Shown: positions 14,269 through 24,003, numbered from the stretch's first letter. The stretch: DNA of 64,000 bases from Haematobacter massiliensis (GCF_000740795.1 NZ_JGYG01000015.1:1-64000); one strand, 5' to 3'. A program made the numbers and translations. The notes: generated from the letters alone by a model not told the origin.

Positions 14269-16733
14269 TGGCTGAGGGCTGGTCACCGCTTCCCATCGAC
14301 GCCGTTCTGCCCGCGCTGTCGGAGGCAGTGGCGAAGGCGGGCTGCGCCGTCCTGCAGGCCCCGCCCGGCGCGGGCAAGACCACACGGGTGCCGCTCGCCC
14401 TGCTGCCGCAGGTGAGAGGCCGGATCGTGATGCTGGAGCCGCGTCGCCTTGCCGCCCGCGCGGCAGCCGAACGCATGGCCGAAACCTTGGGCGAGAAAGT
14501 GGGAGAAACCGTGGGCTACCGGGTCCGGGGTGAAAGCCGCATTGGCCCGAAGACCCGGATCGAGGTCGTGACGGAGGGTATTCTTACCCGCATGATCCAG
14601 TCCGATCCGGAGTTGTCCGGTGTAGGTGCCGTGATCTTTGACGAGTTTCACGAACGCTCCCTGAACGCCGACCTGGGCCTTGCCCTGACATGGGAGGCAA
14701 GGAGCGCCCTGCGCCCCGAGCTCATCGTCATCGTGATGTCCGCGACGCTGGATGCGGCGCCCGTCGCGCGGCTGCTGGAGGACGCACCGCTTGTCACCTC
14801 GGAAGGCCGGGCCTTTCCGGTAGAGACGCGCTGGCTGCCCGCGCCACTGCGCGCCGGAACCCGCCTCGCTCCCGCCATTGCCGCGCTCGTCACGCAGGCG
14901 GCAGCGGAGACGGAGGGCGACATCCTCGTCTTTCTTCCCGGAGAGGGAGAGATCAGGCAGGTCGCCGCGCTGCTCGACATCCCGGGCGCGACGGTGCGCC
15001 CGCTCTACGGGGCGCTCCCCTTCGCGGAGCAGCGTGCCGCCATCGCCCCCGCAACACAGGGGCGCAAGATCGTGCTCTCCACCGCCATCGCGGAAACATC
15101 CCTGACCATCGAAGGCGTGCGTGTCGTGGTGGATGGGGGGCGTGCGCGGCGGGCACGGTTCGATCCCGGTTCAGGCATGAGCCGCCTCGTGACGGAGCGG
15201 GTGACCCGGGCGGAAGCGGAGCAGCGCCGGGGCCGCGCAGGTCGCGTGGCGCCGGGCATATGCTACCGCCTCTGGGCCAAGGGGGAGGAAGGCGCGCTTC
15301 CCGCCTTTCCACCACCTGAGATGGAGACGGCCGATCTTGCTCCGCTTGCCATGGAACTCGCGCTCTGGGGCACCTCGGACGGTGGCGGGCTGGCCTTCCT
15401 GACCCCGCCGCCCGCGCCTGCGCTGGCCGAAGCACGGGCGCTGCTGCATGATCTCGGAGCGCTGGATGATGCGGGGCGCGTCACGGAACACGGGCGGCAA
15501 CTGGCCCCCATACCGCTGCACCCCCGCCTTGGCCATATGCTGCTGCTCTCGGGCCGGAAGGCCGCGCCGCTGGCAGCGCTGATGGCGGCGCGGGACCCCC
15601 TCCGGGGGGCGCCCGCGGATCTCTCTCTGCGGCTGGAGGCCGTGCACGACCTGCGCGCCTATGCCGACCGCCGCCCCTGGCCTGCCGATCGCGCGACGGT
15701 AGAAACGATCCGGCAGGAAGCGCGGCGGCTCTCCCGGCTGACGGAGGCCGAAGGGCCGGAGATGACACCCGGCGAAATGGCCTCCCTCGCCTATCCCGAC
15801 CGCATCGGTCTCCGGCGCAAGGGCGAAACACCGCGTTGGCTGCTGTCGGGGGGCAAGGGCGTGACCATCGCGGCGGGCGACCCGATGGCGGGCCAGCGCC
15901 TGCTGATCGCGACCGATCTGAGCGGTACCGCCCGGGAGCCGACGATCCGGCAGGCCGTGGACATCACCGAGGCGGGTGTGCGGCGCTTTCACGGCGAGCG
16001 CATCGGCTGGGAGGATGTCTGTCTCTGGTCACCGCGTGAGCGTCGCGTCATCGCCCGGCGTCAGGAGCGGCTGGGGTCCATCATCCTCGGCGACCGCATC
16101 TGGCAGGACGCGCCGGAGGAACGGGTGGCAGAGGCGCTGCTGGACGGGGTGCGCGATCTGGGTCTCTCCTCCCTCGGCTGGACGGAGGCGGCGGAGCGGT
16201 TTCGCGCGCGCGTCGAACTGCTTCGGGCGGAGGGTGTGGACCTGCCCGACATGTCCGACGCCGGGCTGACCGCAGGGGTGCAGGACTGGCTCCTGCCGCA
16301 TCTGGCGGGGCGGCGGTCGGCGGGAGATCTGAAGGCGCTCGACCCGCTGGAACCGCTCCGTCAGATGCTGGGGTGGGAGGAGATGCAGACCCTCGACAGG
16401 TTGGCGCCCGGCCACTTCACCACACCCCTCGGCAACCGCATCCCGCTCGACTATCGCGGCGGCGTGCCGGGCATCGAGGTGCGATTGCAGGAAATGTTCG
16501 GCGTGACGGAGCATCCCGCCATCGGGCCGAAGCGGCTGCCGCTCCGCGTCACGCTACTTTCTCCAGCGCGCCGCCCTGTACAGGTGACGACCGACCTGCC
16601 GCGTTTCTGGGCCACGAGCTATGCGGACGTGCGCAAGGACATGCGGGGCCAGTATCCCCGCCACCCGTGGCCCGAGGATCCGACCCAAGCAGAACCGACC
16701 TTGCGGGCAAAACCCCGCGGACAGACGGCCTGA
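14268..16733 (+). CDS. hrpB: ATP-dependent helicase HrpB
   Basis: An 821-residue DEAH-box helicase of the HrpB type. Motif I is PPGAGKTT (Lys37), motif II is IFDEFHERS, motif III SATLDAA, and motif VI QRRGRAGRV, followed by the HA2/ratchet region and the HrpB C-terminal domain (GNRIPLDYRGGVPGIEV near 715-735). Full family length. RNA is the usual presumed substrate; the exact role in bacteria is poorly defined. The ATG overlaps the stop of the DUF3108 gene. Confidence 0.95.
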   Translation: MAEGWSPLPIDAVLPALSEAVAKAGCAVLQAPPGAGKTTRVPLALLPQVRGRIVMLEPRRLAARAAAERMAETLGEKVGETVGYRVRGESRIGPKTRIEVVTEGILTRMIQSDPELSGVGAVIFDEFHERSLNADLGLALTWEARSALRPELIVIVMSATLDAAPVARLLEDAPLVTSEGRAFPVETRWLPAPLRAGTRLAPAIAALVTQAAAETEGDILVFLPGEGEIRQVAALLDIPGATVRPLYGALPFAEQRAAIAPATQGRKIVLSTAIAETSLTIEGVRVVVDGGRARRARFDPGSGMSRLVTERVTRAEAEQRRGRAGRVAPGICYRLWAKGEEGALPAFPPPEMETADLAPLAMELALWGTSDGGGLAFLTPPPAPALAEARALLHDLGALDDAGRVTEHGRQLAPIPLHPRLGHMLLLSGRKAAPLAALMAARDPLRGAPADLSLRLEAVHDLRAYADRRPWPADRATVETIRQEARRLSRLTEAEGPEMTPGEMASLAYPDRIGLRRKGETPRWLLSGGKGVTIAAGDPMAGQRLLIATDLSGTAREPTIRQAVDITEAGVRRFHGERIGWEDVCLWSPRERRVIARRQERLGSIILGDRIWQDAPEERVAEALLDGVRDLGLSSLGWTEAAERFRARVELLRAEGVDLPDMSDAGLTAGVQDWLLPHLAGRRSAGDLKALDPLEPLRQMLGWEEMQTLDRLAPGHFTTPLGNRIPLDYRGGVPGIEVRLQEMFGVTEHPAIGPKRLPLRVTLLSPARRPVQVTTDLPRFWATSYADVRKDMRGQYPRHPWPEDPTQAEPTLRAKPRGQTA

Positions 16734-16755
16734 CGCACCTGCCTCTCCGAAGCGT

Positions 16756-17184
16756 TCAGAACTCCACGACCACAGAAGCCGCGCTGCGGCGCGCGGGGCC
16801 ATGGAACACGGCTTCGATATTGTTTCCATCCGGATCCAGCAGGAACGCAGCATAGTAACCGGGGTGATAGGGCCGCTCGCCCGGACCGCCGTTGTCGGTG
16901 CCCCCCGCCGCAAGCCCCGCGGCATGAAACGCACGCACCTGCGCTTCGTCCTCCGCCTGAAAGGCCAGATGATGCCGCCCGGTGAGGTTCCCCAGTGCCG
17001 CCGGACTGTCGGCGGAGGAGACGAACAGCTCGTCCGCCCAGAAGAAGCCCTCTCCTTCTCCGCCAATCGGAATACCCAAGACCTCCAGCACCGCAGCATA
17101 GAACCTGCGGCTCGCCTCCAGGTCGCGGACAACAAGCTGAAGATGGTCGATCAGCCGCCCGCGATGCAATTTTTCGGTTTCCAT
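16756..17184 (-). CDS. VOC/glyoxalase-family protein
   Basis: A 142-residue protein with the vicinal-oxygen-chelate fold: paired beta-alpha-beta modules, LIDHLQLVVRDLEASRRFY near the start, HHLAFQAEDEAQV in the middle (metal-type His) and FLLDPDGNNIEAVFHGP near the end (metal-type Glu). These features suit a metal-dependent dioxygenase, glyoxalase or fosfomycin-resistance-like fold, but the substrate is unknown. AGGAGG lies upstream of the ATG at 17184. Confidence 0.85.
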   Translation of the reverse strand: METEKLHRGRLIDHLQLVVRDLEASRRFYAAVLEVLGIPIGGEGEGFFWADELFVSSADSPAALGNLTGRHHLAFQAEDEAQVRAFHAAGLAAGGTDNGGPGERPYHPGYYAAFLLDPDGNNIEAVFHGPARRSAASVVVEF

Positions 17185-17302
17185 GTCCTGCCCCTCCTGC
17201 GCCAAGAGACAAGATAGGCCGCGGTCCACAGGGTCAAGCAAGCGTGATTCCCCGCCTTTGCCTGCCCGGACTATGCTCTTCATGGTCAGGAAAGGGGGCG
17301 GG

Positions 17303-17689
17303 ATGACGATGACAGATATCGGGCGGCTCGGCCTTGCCACGTTTCTCCTTGCCGCGCTCGCCTATCACGCTGCGCCGCAGTTGGCCCATGCGCTTCGGTC
17401 TACCGATCGGCAGGATCAGGTGACGATCAACGGCGCTGTCCGTGCGGTGAACCTGTTCGCCCCTGAGCCGGACATGACGCTGGAAGACAGCGACGGGCAT
17501 CAGTGGCACGTACTGCTCGGCTCGCAACTTCAGATCAGCCATTCGGGCCTGTCGGCAGTGCCGCCGCAGGCAGGCGAGGCCGCTCAGGTGGTGGGCGTGA
17601 TGTCGGGCGGGGAAACGATCCGCGCCGCGCGGATTATGGTGGAGGGGCAGGAATACGATATCCCCGCCCCCGGACCCGGAAGGACGTAG
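17303..17689 (+). CDS. Hypothetical protein with N-terminal membrane segment
   Basis: A 128-residue protein: an N-terminal hydrophobic helix (about 6-31, DIGRLGLATFLLAALAYHAA) followed by a soluble domain that looks beta-rich (QVTINGAVRAVNLFAPEPDM, HVLLGSQLQISHSG). It could be an OB-fold-like domain fixed to the membrane or a secreted one. No family recognised. The chosen ATG follows a purine-rich stretch; earlier in-frame ATGs at 17273 and 17282 exist. It ends 62 bp from the argF stop, facing it. Confidence 0.6.
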   Translation: MTMTDIGRLGLATFLLAALAYHAAPQLAHALRSTDRQDQVTINGAVRAVNLFAPEPDMTLEDSDGHQWHVLLGSQLQISHSGLSAVPPQAGEAAQVVGVMSGGETIRAARIMVEGQEYDIPAPGPGRT

Positions 17690-17751
17690 GCTGGCGAGGA
17701 GTTTAGAGCGCCCGGGCGGCGGTCGGCCTTGAACCCCCCGTCTGTCCTCGG

Positions 17752-18678
17752 TCAGACGTCGAGGCACCACCGCATGACGGCCTTCTGGGCGTGGAGCCGG
17801 TTCTCGGCCTCATCGAAGACGACAGAATGCGGCCCGTCCATCACAGCGCTCGTCACCTCATCATCACGATGGGCGGGCAGGCAATGCATGAAAAGCGCAT
17901 CGGGCTTTGCATGAGCCATGAGCGCCTCGTTCACCTGATAGGGGCGAAGCTGATTGTGCCGCCGCTCCCGCGCCGATTGGGGATCGTGCATCGACACCCA
18001 GGTGTCGGTCACGACCAGATCGGCACCCTCCACCGCGCGGGCCGGATCGCGCACGATCTCTGCCTCCACCCCCCGGGAACGCGCGAAATCCAGCCATTCC
18101 CGCTCCGGATCCAGCGGCGGCGGCCCGGAGAAGGTGAAGTCGAAACCGAACTGTCCTGCGGCATGGATAAGCGAGGCGCAGACGTTGTTGCCATCGCCAC
18201 ACCACACAACCTTGCGGCCCGCGATATTTCCGCGATGCTCCTCATAGGTCATCACATCGGCCATGATCTGGCAGGGATGCGTCCGGTTGGTGAGACCGTT
18301 GATGACGGGGACGGACGCATGTTCTGCCATTTCGTAGAGCGTCGCCTCCTCGAACGTGCGGATCATGATCAGATCGACATAGCGGGACAGCACGCGCGCG
18401 GTATCGGCAATCGTCTCGCCATGGCCGAGCTGCATTTCCTTGCCCGACAGCACCATGGTCTCACCGCCCATCTGGCGCACGCCGACGTCAAAGGAGACGC
18501 GGGTCCGGGTGGAGGGCTTCTCGAAGATGAGCGCGACCATGCGGCCCTTCAGAGGCAATTCGTCATCCTCAGCGCCTTTGGGACGCCCGTTGCGTGCCAC
18601 TTTCATCGCGCGGGCGCTGTCGATCATGCCCCGCAAGTCTTCAGGCGACGTGGTATGAATGTCGAGGAAGCTACTCAT
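17752..18678 (-). CDS. argF: Ornithine carbamoyltransferase
   Basis: A 308-residue enzyme that makes citrulline from ornithine and carbamoyl phosphate in arginine synthesis. The carbamoyl-phosphate loop [12 protein letters not shown] lies at about 53-64, the HPCQ motif at about 133-136, and the ornithine-site [13 protein letters not shown] near 270. Full length. Its start overlaps the stop of the GNAT gene (TGATG), so argD, the GNAT and argF form one transcription unit. Confidence 0.97.
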   Translation of the reverse strand: MSSFLDIHTTSPEDLRGMIDSARAMKVARNGRPKGAEDDELPLKGRMVALIFEKPSTRTRVSFDVGVRQMGGETMVLSGKEMQLGHGETIADTARVLSRYVDLIMIRTFEEATLYEMAEHASVPVINGLTNRTHPCQIMADVMTYEEHRGNIAGRKVVWCGDGNNVCASLIHAAGQFGFDFTFSGPPPLDPEREWLDFARSRGVEAEIVRDPARAVEGADLVVTDTWVSMHDPQSARERRHNQLRPYQVNEALMAHAKPDALFMHCLPAHRDDEVTSAVMDGPHSVVFDEAENRLHAQKAVMRWCLDV

Positions 18679-19229
18679 CAGGCTTGTCTTTCGTCGTTTT
18701 GAGCCGGCGTCGGATTGGCGGAAAGCACCATTATGGGCGGCATGTCGGAAGCGGCAGCATACTCGCGGAATCCCGCCCGGCGAAAGGCCCGAACAGCTGC
18801 AATATTCGCCGGGTCCGGATCGCCCGCAAGAGCGGGCACACCCTCCGCAAAGAGCGTCACGGAGAGCGCCCGGAGCAGGCCGGACCCCAAGCCCCGGCCA
18901 AGCCGGTCCGCGGGTCCGATCAGCAGGTCGATGCCCCGCGCACCCGACGGCAGACCGCCGCTCCCGCCCGGCCAGTCCTGCAGGCGGTAGTGCTGCACGT
19001 AGCCGAACGGTCGCCCGCAATAGCTGGCAATCTGCTGCGAGATCAGAGGCGATCCGATCCGATCCCCGATGCGGGCCAGTTGCTCCTCCGGCGCGTCCCA
19101 CCAGCGGCGGACATGCGACAGGCGGAGCCACGAGCCGAGAAGCGGCAGGTCCGCAGGCGTGACCGGAGCCAGCCGGATGCCGGTCACTGCCTCACTGCCG
19201 GCGGCGGAAGGGGGCCGGGCCTCAATCAC
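18678..19229 (-). CDS. GNAT acetyltransferase resembling AAC(6')-Ib group
   Basis: A 183-residue GNAT protein. From [26 protein letters not shown] through [30 protein letters not shown] and [18 protein letters not shown] it follows the layout of aminoglycoside 6'-N-acetyltransferases of the AAC(6')-Ib type, including the acetyl-CoA loop. Related chromosomal proteins also acetylate siderophore or polyamine substrates, so resistance is not implied. The GTG at 19229 overlaps the argD stop by 8 bases; an internal GTG is also possible. Its place in an arg operon is unusual. Confidence 0.75.
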   Translation of the reverse strand: MIEARPPSAAGSEAVTGIRLAPVTPADLPLLGSWLRLSHVRRWWDAPEEQLARIGDRIGSPLISQQIASYCGRPFGYVQHYRLQDWPGGSGGLPSGARGIDLLIGPADRLGRGLGSGLLRALSVTLFAEGVPALAGDPDPANIAAVRAFRRAGFREYAAASDMPPIMVLSANPTPAQNDERQA

Positions 19230-20418
19230 CGGGCTGCGCCTTCTTCTCGGGGGAGAGAGCGGCGGCGGCGCGGTCGAGCCGTTCCACCGCCTCGGCCATC
19301 TCTGCCTCCGCGATGTTCAGCGCGGGCAGCAGGCGAACGACGTTATCGGCGGCGCCGACGGTCAGCACCTTTTCCGCATAGCCCGCAGTCACCAGATCGG
19401 CGGGAGCGATGCGGCATTTGAGGCCCAGCATAAGGCCCTGCCCGCGCACTTCCTCGAAAACCTCGGGATGCGCCGCGACAAGCCCCTCCAGCTTCTGGCG
19501 GAAGAACCCGGCCTTGTGGTTGACCGCCTCAAGAAACGCCGGATCGGCCACGATATCCATGACCTTCGCCCCCACCGCGCAGCCCAGCGGGTTGCCGCCG
19601 TAGGTCGAGCCATGAGTACCCGCCGTCATCCCGCGCGCAGCAGCCTCCGTCGCCAGCACGGCCCCGAGCGGGAAGCCGCCACCGATCCCCTTGGCCACCA
19701 TCATGATATCCGGCGTGATTCCGGCCCATTCGTGGGCAAAGAGCTTGCCGGTGCGCCCGACACCGCATTGAACCTCGTCAAGGATGAGGAGCGTACCGGT
19801 CGTATCACAAAGGGCGCGGAGTTCCTTCAGGAAGGCATCGCCGAAGGGGCGGATACCGCCTTCCCCCTGTATGGGTTCGAGCAGGATCGCCGCAGTCTTT
19901 TCCGTGATCGCGGCCTTCACCGCGGCGATATCGCCAAATGGCAGGTGGACGAACCCCGGGAGCAGCGGACCGAAGCCTTTCACCATCTTCTCGGCGCCGG
20001 AAGCCGCAATGGCGGCGGAGGAGCGGCCATGGAAGCAGCCCTCGAAGGTGATGATCTCCACCCTTTCCGTATCGCCCCCGTCATACCAGTATTTCCGCGC
20101 CATCTTGATGGCCAGTTCCGCCGCTTCCGTCCCGGAATTGGTGAAGAATACCGTGTCTGCGAAAGTATGCGCGACCAGCAGATCGGCCAGCCGCTGCTGC
20201 TCGGGCACGATGTAGAGGTTCGAGGTATGCCAGAGCTTGTGCGCCTGTTCGGACAACACTTCCGTCAGCGCGGGATTGGCGTGGCCGAGCACGTTCACCG
20301 CGATGCCGGCGCCGAGGTCGAGATATCGCTCCCCGCCTGCCTCCATCAGCCAGACGCCTTCGCCCTTCACAAAGGAAAGTGGTGCGCGGTTGTAGGTCGG
20401 CAGGACGGACGTGATCAT
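19222..20418 (-). CDS. argD: Acetylornithine/succinylornithine aminotransferase
   Basis: A 398-residue class III PLP aminotransferase. It moves an amino group from glutamate to N-acetylglutamate semialdehyde in arginine synthesis and can act on succinyl-diaminopimelate in lysine synthesis. The PLP lysine is Lys243 in [10 protein letters not shown], with Asp214 in [28 protein letters not shown] and EPIQGEGG are as expected. Start ATG at 20418 has AGAGGA upstream. First gene of the argD-GNAT-argF unit. Confidence 0.95.
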   Translation of the reverse strand: MITSVLPTYNRAPLSFVKGEGVWLMEAGGERYLDLGAGIAVNVLGHANPALTEVLSEQAHKLWHTSNLYIVPEQQRLADLLVAHTFADTVFFTNSGTEAAELAIKMARKYWYDGGDTERVEIITFEGCFHGRSSAAIAASGAEKMVKGFGPLLPGFVHLPFGDIAAVKAAITEKTAAILLEPIQGEGGIRPFGDAFLKELRALCDTTGTLLILDEVQCGVGRTGKLFAHEWAGITPDIMMVAKGIGGGFPLGAVLATEAAARGMTAGTHGSTYGGNPLGCAVGAKVMDIVADPAFLEAVNHKAGFFRQKLEGLVAAHPEVFEEVRGQGLMLGLKCRIAPADLVTAGYAEKVLTVGAADNVVRLLPALNIAEAEMAEAVERLDRAAAALSPEKKAQPGD

Positions 20419-20798
20419 GGGATCATCCTCTGAAATGCGCCCCAGAGGTGCCAAAGCGGCGGGGGCGAGTCAACGACGGTGGCTTGAAAGAAGGTGTGCG
20501 GCAGGCGCACGGCGATCGGGACGTCAGACGCGGTTGCGACGACGTCGGCTCGGCAGGGAAAGGCGGAGCTTCGCGATCATGTGACGCGGATAACGGCTCG
20601 GTGCAGGGTTGTAAATCTTTTTCGCGGTGCTCATCTCGACGAAAGTGGCGTTTGGTGCGGTTCTGCTTGAATCGTCGGCCTGTCGCTTGTATCTCGCCGT
20701 GTCCCGCTTAGAATGCGGCGCCAAGAACCCGAATTTTGCCGCTTGCCGGTGCGCCCTCTGGCGCAGCCGGGATCGCGGCTTTCAGCCGGAGGCACTGA
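20419..20798. other. 380-bp intergenic region between argD and gcrA
   Basis: No long gene is visible. It must hold the divergent promoters for argD (minus) and gcrA (plus). A GAATC site (GANTC, the CcrM methylation motif) lies at 20669-20673, 126 bp before the gcrA ATG. A possible small minus-strand gene lies at 20524-20634. Confidence 0.6.
20524..20634 (-). CDS. Possible 36-residue basic small protein
   Basis: An ATG frame encoding a short, strongly basic protein starting MSTAKKIYNPAPSRYPRHMI and ending SRRRRNRV. The composition (KIYNP, RYPRH, Arg-rich end) and codon choice look protein-like rather than random, but the ribosome site is weak and no family is recognised. It lies divergent to gcrA. 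Alternative: noncoding part of the regulatory region. Confidence 0.35.
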   Translation of the reverse strand: MSTAKKIYNPAPSRYPRHMIAKLRLSLPSRRRRNRV

Positions 20799-21410
20799 AT
20801 GTCCTGGACCGACGAACGCGTCGAGACCCTGAAGCGGATGTGGGGCGAAGGCCAGAGCGCCAGCCAGATCGCCAAGGAACTTGGCGGTGTCACGCGCAAT
20901 GCGGTCATCGGCAAGGTCCATCGGCTCGGCCTTTCCAACCGTGGACCGGGTGAGAAGGACGAGGAGACCGTCGTCGAAACGGTCGAGGAGATCGTGGTGC
21001 AGGAAACGGTGATCGAGGTTACCGTCGAGAGCGTGCCGGAGCCGGAACCCGAACCTGTACGGGCCGAGCCGAGCCGTATCGAGCCGCAACCGCGTGTCGC
21101 GCCCCCGCCCCCGACGCAGCTTTCCACCCGCCGCCCGGTGACGAACGGTCTGCAACCGCTTCCGCCGCAGCCCTCTACCAACGAGATCAGCCCGGAGACG
21201 CTTGCCTCTGCCCGCGAGGTGGAGAAGCGGGCCCGCAAGCTCACCTTGCTGGAACTGACCGAACGGACCTGCAAATGGCCGATCGGTGACCCGGCGACAG
21301 AGGATTTCTGGTTCTGCGGCCATGCCGCTGCTCCCGGAAAGCCGTACTGCGAGGCGCATGTGAGCGTGGCGTTCCAACCGATGTCCGCCCGCCGGGACCG
21401 CCGCCGCTAG
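20799..21410 (+). CDS. gcrA: Cell-cycle regulator GcrA
   Basis: A 203-residue GcrA protein, the alphaproteobacterial cell-cycle factor that binds sigma70 RNA polymerase and GANTC-methylated promoters. The N-terminal helix-turn-helix is explicit: MSWTDERVETLKRMWGEGQS, then ASQIAKELGGVTRNAVIGKV and HRLGLSNR. A Glu/Val-rich and Pro-rich linker (about 55-130) precedes the conserved C-terminal RNA-polymerase-binding domain with TCKWPIGDP and CGHAAAPGKPYCEAH. GGAGG precedes the ATG. A GANTC site upstream suggests methylation-sensitive control, which is inference. Confidence 0.95.
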   Translation: MSWTDERVETLKRMWGEGQSASQIAKELGGVTRNAVIGKVHRLGLSNRGPGEKDEETVVETVEEIVVQETVIEVTVESVPEPEPEPVRAEPSRIEPQPRVAPPPPTQLSTRRPVTNGLQPLPPQPSTNEISPETLASAREVEKRARKLTLLELTERTCKWPIGDPATEDFWFCGHAAAPGKPYCEAHVSVAFQPMSARRDRRR

Positions 21411-21433
21411 ATCGCACGCCTCTCGCTGATCGA

Positions 21434-21458
21434 ACGCCCGTGCATATCGCGCGGGCGT
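21434..21458 (+). terminator. Hairpin after gcrA
   Basis: ACGCCCG and CGGGCGT form a 7-bp stem around an 11-base loop 24 bp after the gcrA stop. There is no clear T-run, so function as a terminator is uncertain. Confidence 0.35.
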
Positions 21459-21593
21459 CATCATCCTGTTGCTTCGGCAGGGCAGATTCAGCGGCAATTT
21501 GCCCCGGGGACTTGAGACGGCGGGGAAAAATGACTATTTCGTCGCCTTCCTCGGGCGGCGCGGTCGCTCGCCCTGACGCCGTAGGAGGCTCCC

Positions 21594-22688
21594 ATGCAGA
21601 CACCCTGCTACGTGATCGACAAGGCGCTGCTCCTGCCCAACATGGAGAAGATCGCCGCGCTGCGCGAAGCCTCCGGCGCCAAGGCACTGCTGGCGCTCAA
21701 GTGCTTCGCCACCTGGTCGGTCTTCGATTTCATGTCGGATTACATGGATGGCACCACCTCCTCCTCGCTCTATGAGGTGAAACTCGGACGCGAGAAGTTT
21801 CCGGGGGAGACGCATGCCTATTCCGTCGCCTGGGCGCCTGACGAGATCGACGAGGTTCTGGCCAATTCCGACAAGATCATCTTCAACACGGCGGGGCAGC
21901 TGGAACGCTTCCGCGACGTGTCGGAGGGTCATGTCCGCGGCCTGCGGGTAAATCCCGGCGTTTCCACCTCCGGCTTTGATCTGGCGGATCCGGCGCGGCC
22001 CTTCTCGCGGCTGGGCGAATGGGATCCCCAGCGGATCGAACCGCATCTGGACGCCATCTCCGGCTTCATGTTCCACAACAATTGCGAGAACGAGAGTTTC
22101 GAGCGATTTGACGAAATGCTGGGCCTGATCGAGCAACGCTTCGGCGGGCTGATCCGGCAACTGGACTGGATTTCGCTGGGCGGCGGCATTCATTTCACCG
22201 GCGAGGGTTATCCCCTGATGAAACTCGCTGAGCGGTTGAAGCGGTTTTCCGAGACCTTCGGCGTTCAGGTCTATCTGGAGCCGGGGGAAGCGGCGATCAC
22301 CAAATCCACCACGCTTGAGGTGACGGTGCTCGACACGCTGCATAACGGGAAGAACCTCGCCATCGTGGACAGCTCCATCGAGGCGCACATGCTCGACCTG
22401 CTGATCTACCGCCAGTCCGCCAAGGTGGAGCCGAACGAAGGGCCTGAGGAATGGATGGTCTGCGGGAAATCCTGTCTTGCCGGCGACATCTTCGGCGAGT
22501 TCCGCTTCCCCCAGGCCCTGAAAGCCGGTGACCGGTTGTCGATCCAGGACGCCGCCGGTTACACGATGGTCAAGAAGAACTGGTTCAACGGCGTGAAGAT
22601 GCCTTCCATCGCCATTCGCGAACTGGATGGAACCCTGACCGAGGTGCGCGACTTCGGCTACGACGAATTCGCCGCCGCGCTCTCCTGA
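21594..22688 (+). CDS. nspC: Carboxynorspermidine/carboxyspermidine decarboxylase
   Basis: A 364-residue PLP-dependent fold III decarboxylase. It removes the carboxyl from carboxyspermidine to give spermidine (or carboxynorspermidine to norspermidine). The PLP lysine is Lys36 in LLALKCFATWS; the barrel contains HNNCENESFERFD, SLGGGIHFTGEGYP and PGEAAITKST; the C-terminal CGKSCLAGD carries the active-site Cys and Asp. AGGAGG precedes the ATG. Together with the next gene it forms the two-enzyme alternative spermidine pathway that does not need S-adenosylmethionine decarboxylase. Confidence 0.93.
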   Translation: MQTPCYVIDKALLLPNMEKIAALREASGAKALLALKCFATWSVFDFMSDYMDGTTSSSLYEVKLGREKFPGETHAYSVAWAPDEIDEVLANSDKIIFNTAGQLERFRDVSEGHVRGLRVNPGVSTSGFDLADPARPFSRLGEWDPQRIEPHLDAISGFMFHNNCENESFERFDEMLGLIEQRFGGLIRQLDWISLGGGIHFTGEGYPLMKLAERLKRFSETFGVQVYLEPGEAAITKSTTLEVTVLDTLHNGKNLAIVDSSIEAHMLDLLIYRQSAKVEPNEGPEEWMVCGKSCLAGDIFGEFRFPQALKAGDRLSIQDAAGYTMVKKNWFNGVKMPSIAIRELDGTLTEVRDFGYDEFAAALS

Positions 22689-22740
22689 CCCCGCGCCCCC
22701 TAGCGGGGCCTTCACCCTCAGACCAACGAGGCCTCATGGA

Positions 22741-23979
22741 ATGAAGAAGAACGTCCTCATCATCGGAGCCGGAGGCGTGGCGCAGGTCGTCGCGCATAAA
22801 TGCGCCCAGAACAACGACCTTCTCGGCGACCTCCACATCGCGTCGCGCACCAAGGCGAAATGCGATGCGATCATCGAAAGCGTGCATGAGAAGAGCGCCC
22901 TCAAGGTTCCCGGCGTGTTCGAAGGTCATGCCGTCGACGCGATGGATACCGGTGCGGTCGCTGCTTTGATCGAGAGGACGGGTGCGCAGATCGTCATCAA
23001 TGTCGGTTCGGCCTTCGTGAACATGTTTGTGCTGGAAGCCTGCATCCAGACCGGCGCGGCTTATATGGACACCGCCATCCACGAAGACCCCGCGAAGATC
23101 TGCGAGACGCCGCCATGGTATGGCAACTACGAATGGCAGCGTCGGGAGCGCGTGGCGCAAGCGGGTGTCACCGCGATCCTCGGCGTAGGGTTCGATCCCG
23201 GCGTGGTCAATGCCTATGCCCGCCTCGCCGCTGACCGCTATGTGGATGAGGTGAAGTCGATCGACATCGTGGACATCAACGCGGGGTCGCATGGTCGCTG
23301 GTTCGCCACCAATTTCGACCCGGAAATCAACTTCCGCGAGTTCACCGGCACGGTCTATTCCTGGCAGGATGGCCAGTGGCAGTCGAACAGCATGTTCGAG
23401 GTAGGTCGCGAATGGGACCTGCCGGTCGTCGGCAAGCAAAAGGCCTATCTCACGGGCCATGATGAGGTGCATTCCCTCTCCGCCAACTATCCAAAGGCCG
23501 ATGTGCGCTTCTGGATGGGCTTCGGCGACCATTACATCAATGTGTTCACCGTCCTGAAGAATCTGGGTCTGCTCTCCGAAAAGCCAGTCAAGACGGCTGA
23601 GGGACAGGAGGTCGTACCGCTGAAGGTGGTGAAGGCCGTGCTGCCCGACCCCGCAAGCCTCGCCCCCGACTACGAGGGCAAGACCTGCATCGGTGATCTC
23701 GTGACCGGAACCAAGAATGGCGACGCCGCGGAAGTGTTCATCTACAACGTCGCGGATCACAAGGAAGCCTATGAGGAAGTCGGCAGCCAGGGCATTTCCT
23801 ACACCGCGGGCGTGCCGCCGGTCGCAGCTGCGATCCTGATCGCACGTGGCGACTGGGACGTGCGCAAGATGGTCAATGTGGAGGAGCTGCCACCCCTGCC
23901 GTTCCTGAAGGAACTCGACCGTCTGGGCCTGCCGACCCGCGTGAAGGACAAGGACGGCGACAGGCCGCTGGACTATTGA
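22741..23979 (+). CDS. Carboxyspermidine (carboxynorspermidine) dehydrogenase
   Basis: A 412-residue saccharopine-dehydrogenase-fold enzyme that reductively condenses aspartate semialdehyde with putrescine (or diaminopropane) using NADPH. The Rossmann start is MKKNVLIIGAGGVAQVVAHK, followed by FVNMFVLEACIQTGAAYMDT and DPGVVNAYARLAADRYVDEV, all diagnostic of the carboxynorspermidine-synthase group rather than fungal saccharopine dehydrogenase. It lies 52 bp after nspC on the same strand and supplies the substrate for it. A strong terminator follows. Confidence 0.92.
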   Translation: MKKNVLIIGAGGVAQVVAHKCAQNNDLLGDLHIASRTKAKCDAIIESVHEKSALKVPGVFEGHAVDAMDTGAVAALIERTGAQIVINVGSAFVNMFVLEACIQTGAAYMDTAIHEDPAKICETPPWYGNYEWQRRERVAQAGVTAILGVGFDPGVVNAYARLAADRYVDEVKSIDIVDINAGSHGRWFATNFDPEINFREFTGTVYSWQDGQWQSNSMFEVGREWDLPVVGKQKAYLTGHDEVHSLSANYPKADVRFWMGFGDHYINVFTVLKNLGLLSEKPVKTAEGQEVVPLKVVKAVLPDPASLAPDYEGKTCIGDLVTGTKNGDAAEVFIYNVADHKEAYEEVGSQGISYTAGVPPVAAAILIARGDWDVRKMVNVEELPPLPFLKELDRLGLPTRVKDKDGDRPLDY

Positions 23980-24003
23980 GAGGGTGAAAGCCCCGTATTG
24001 AGG

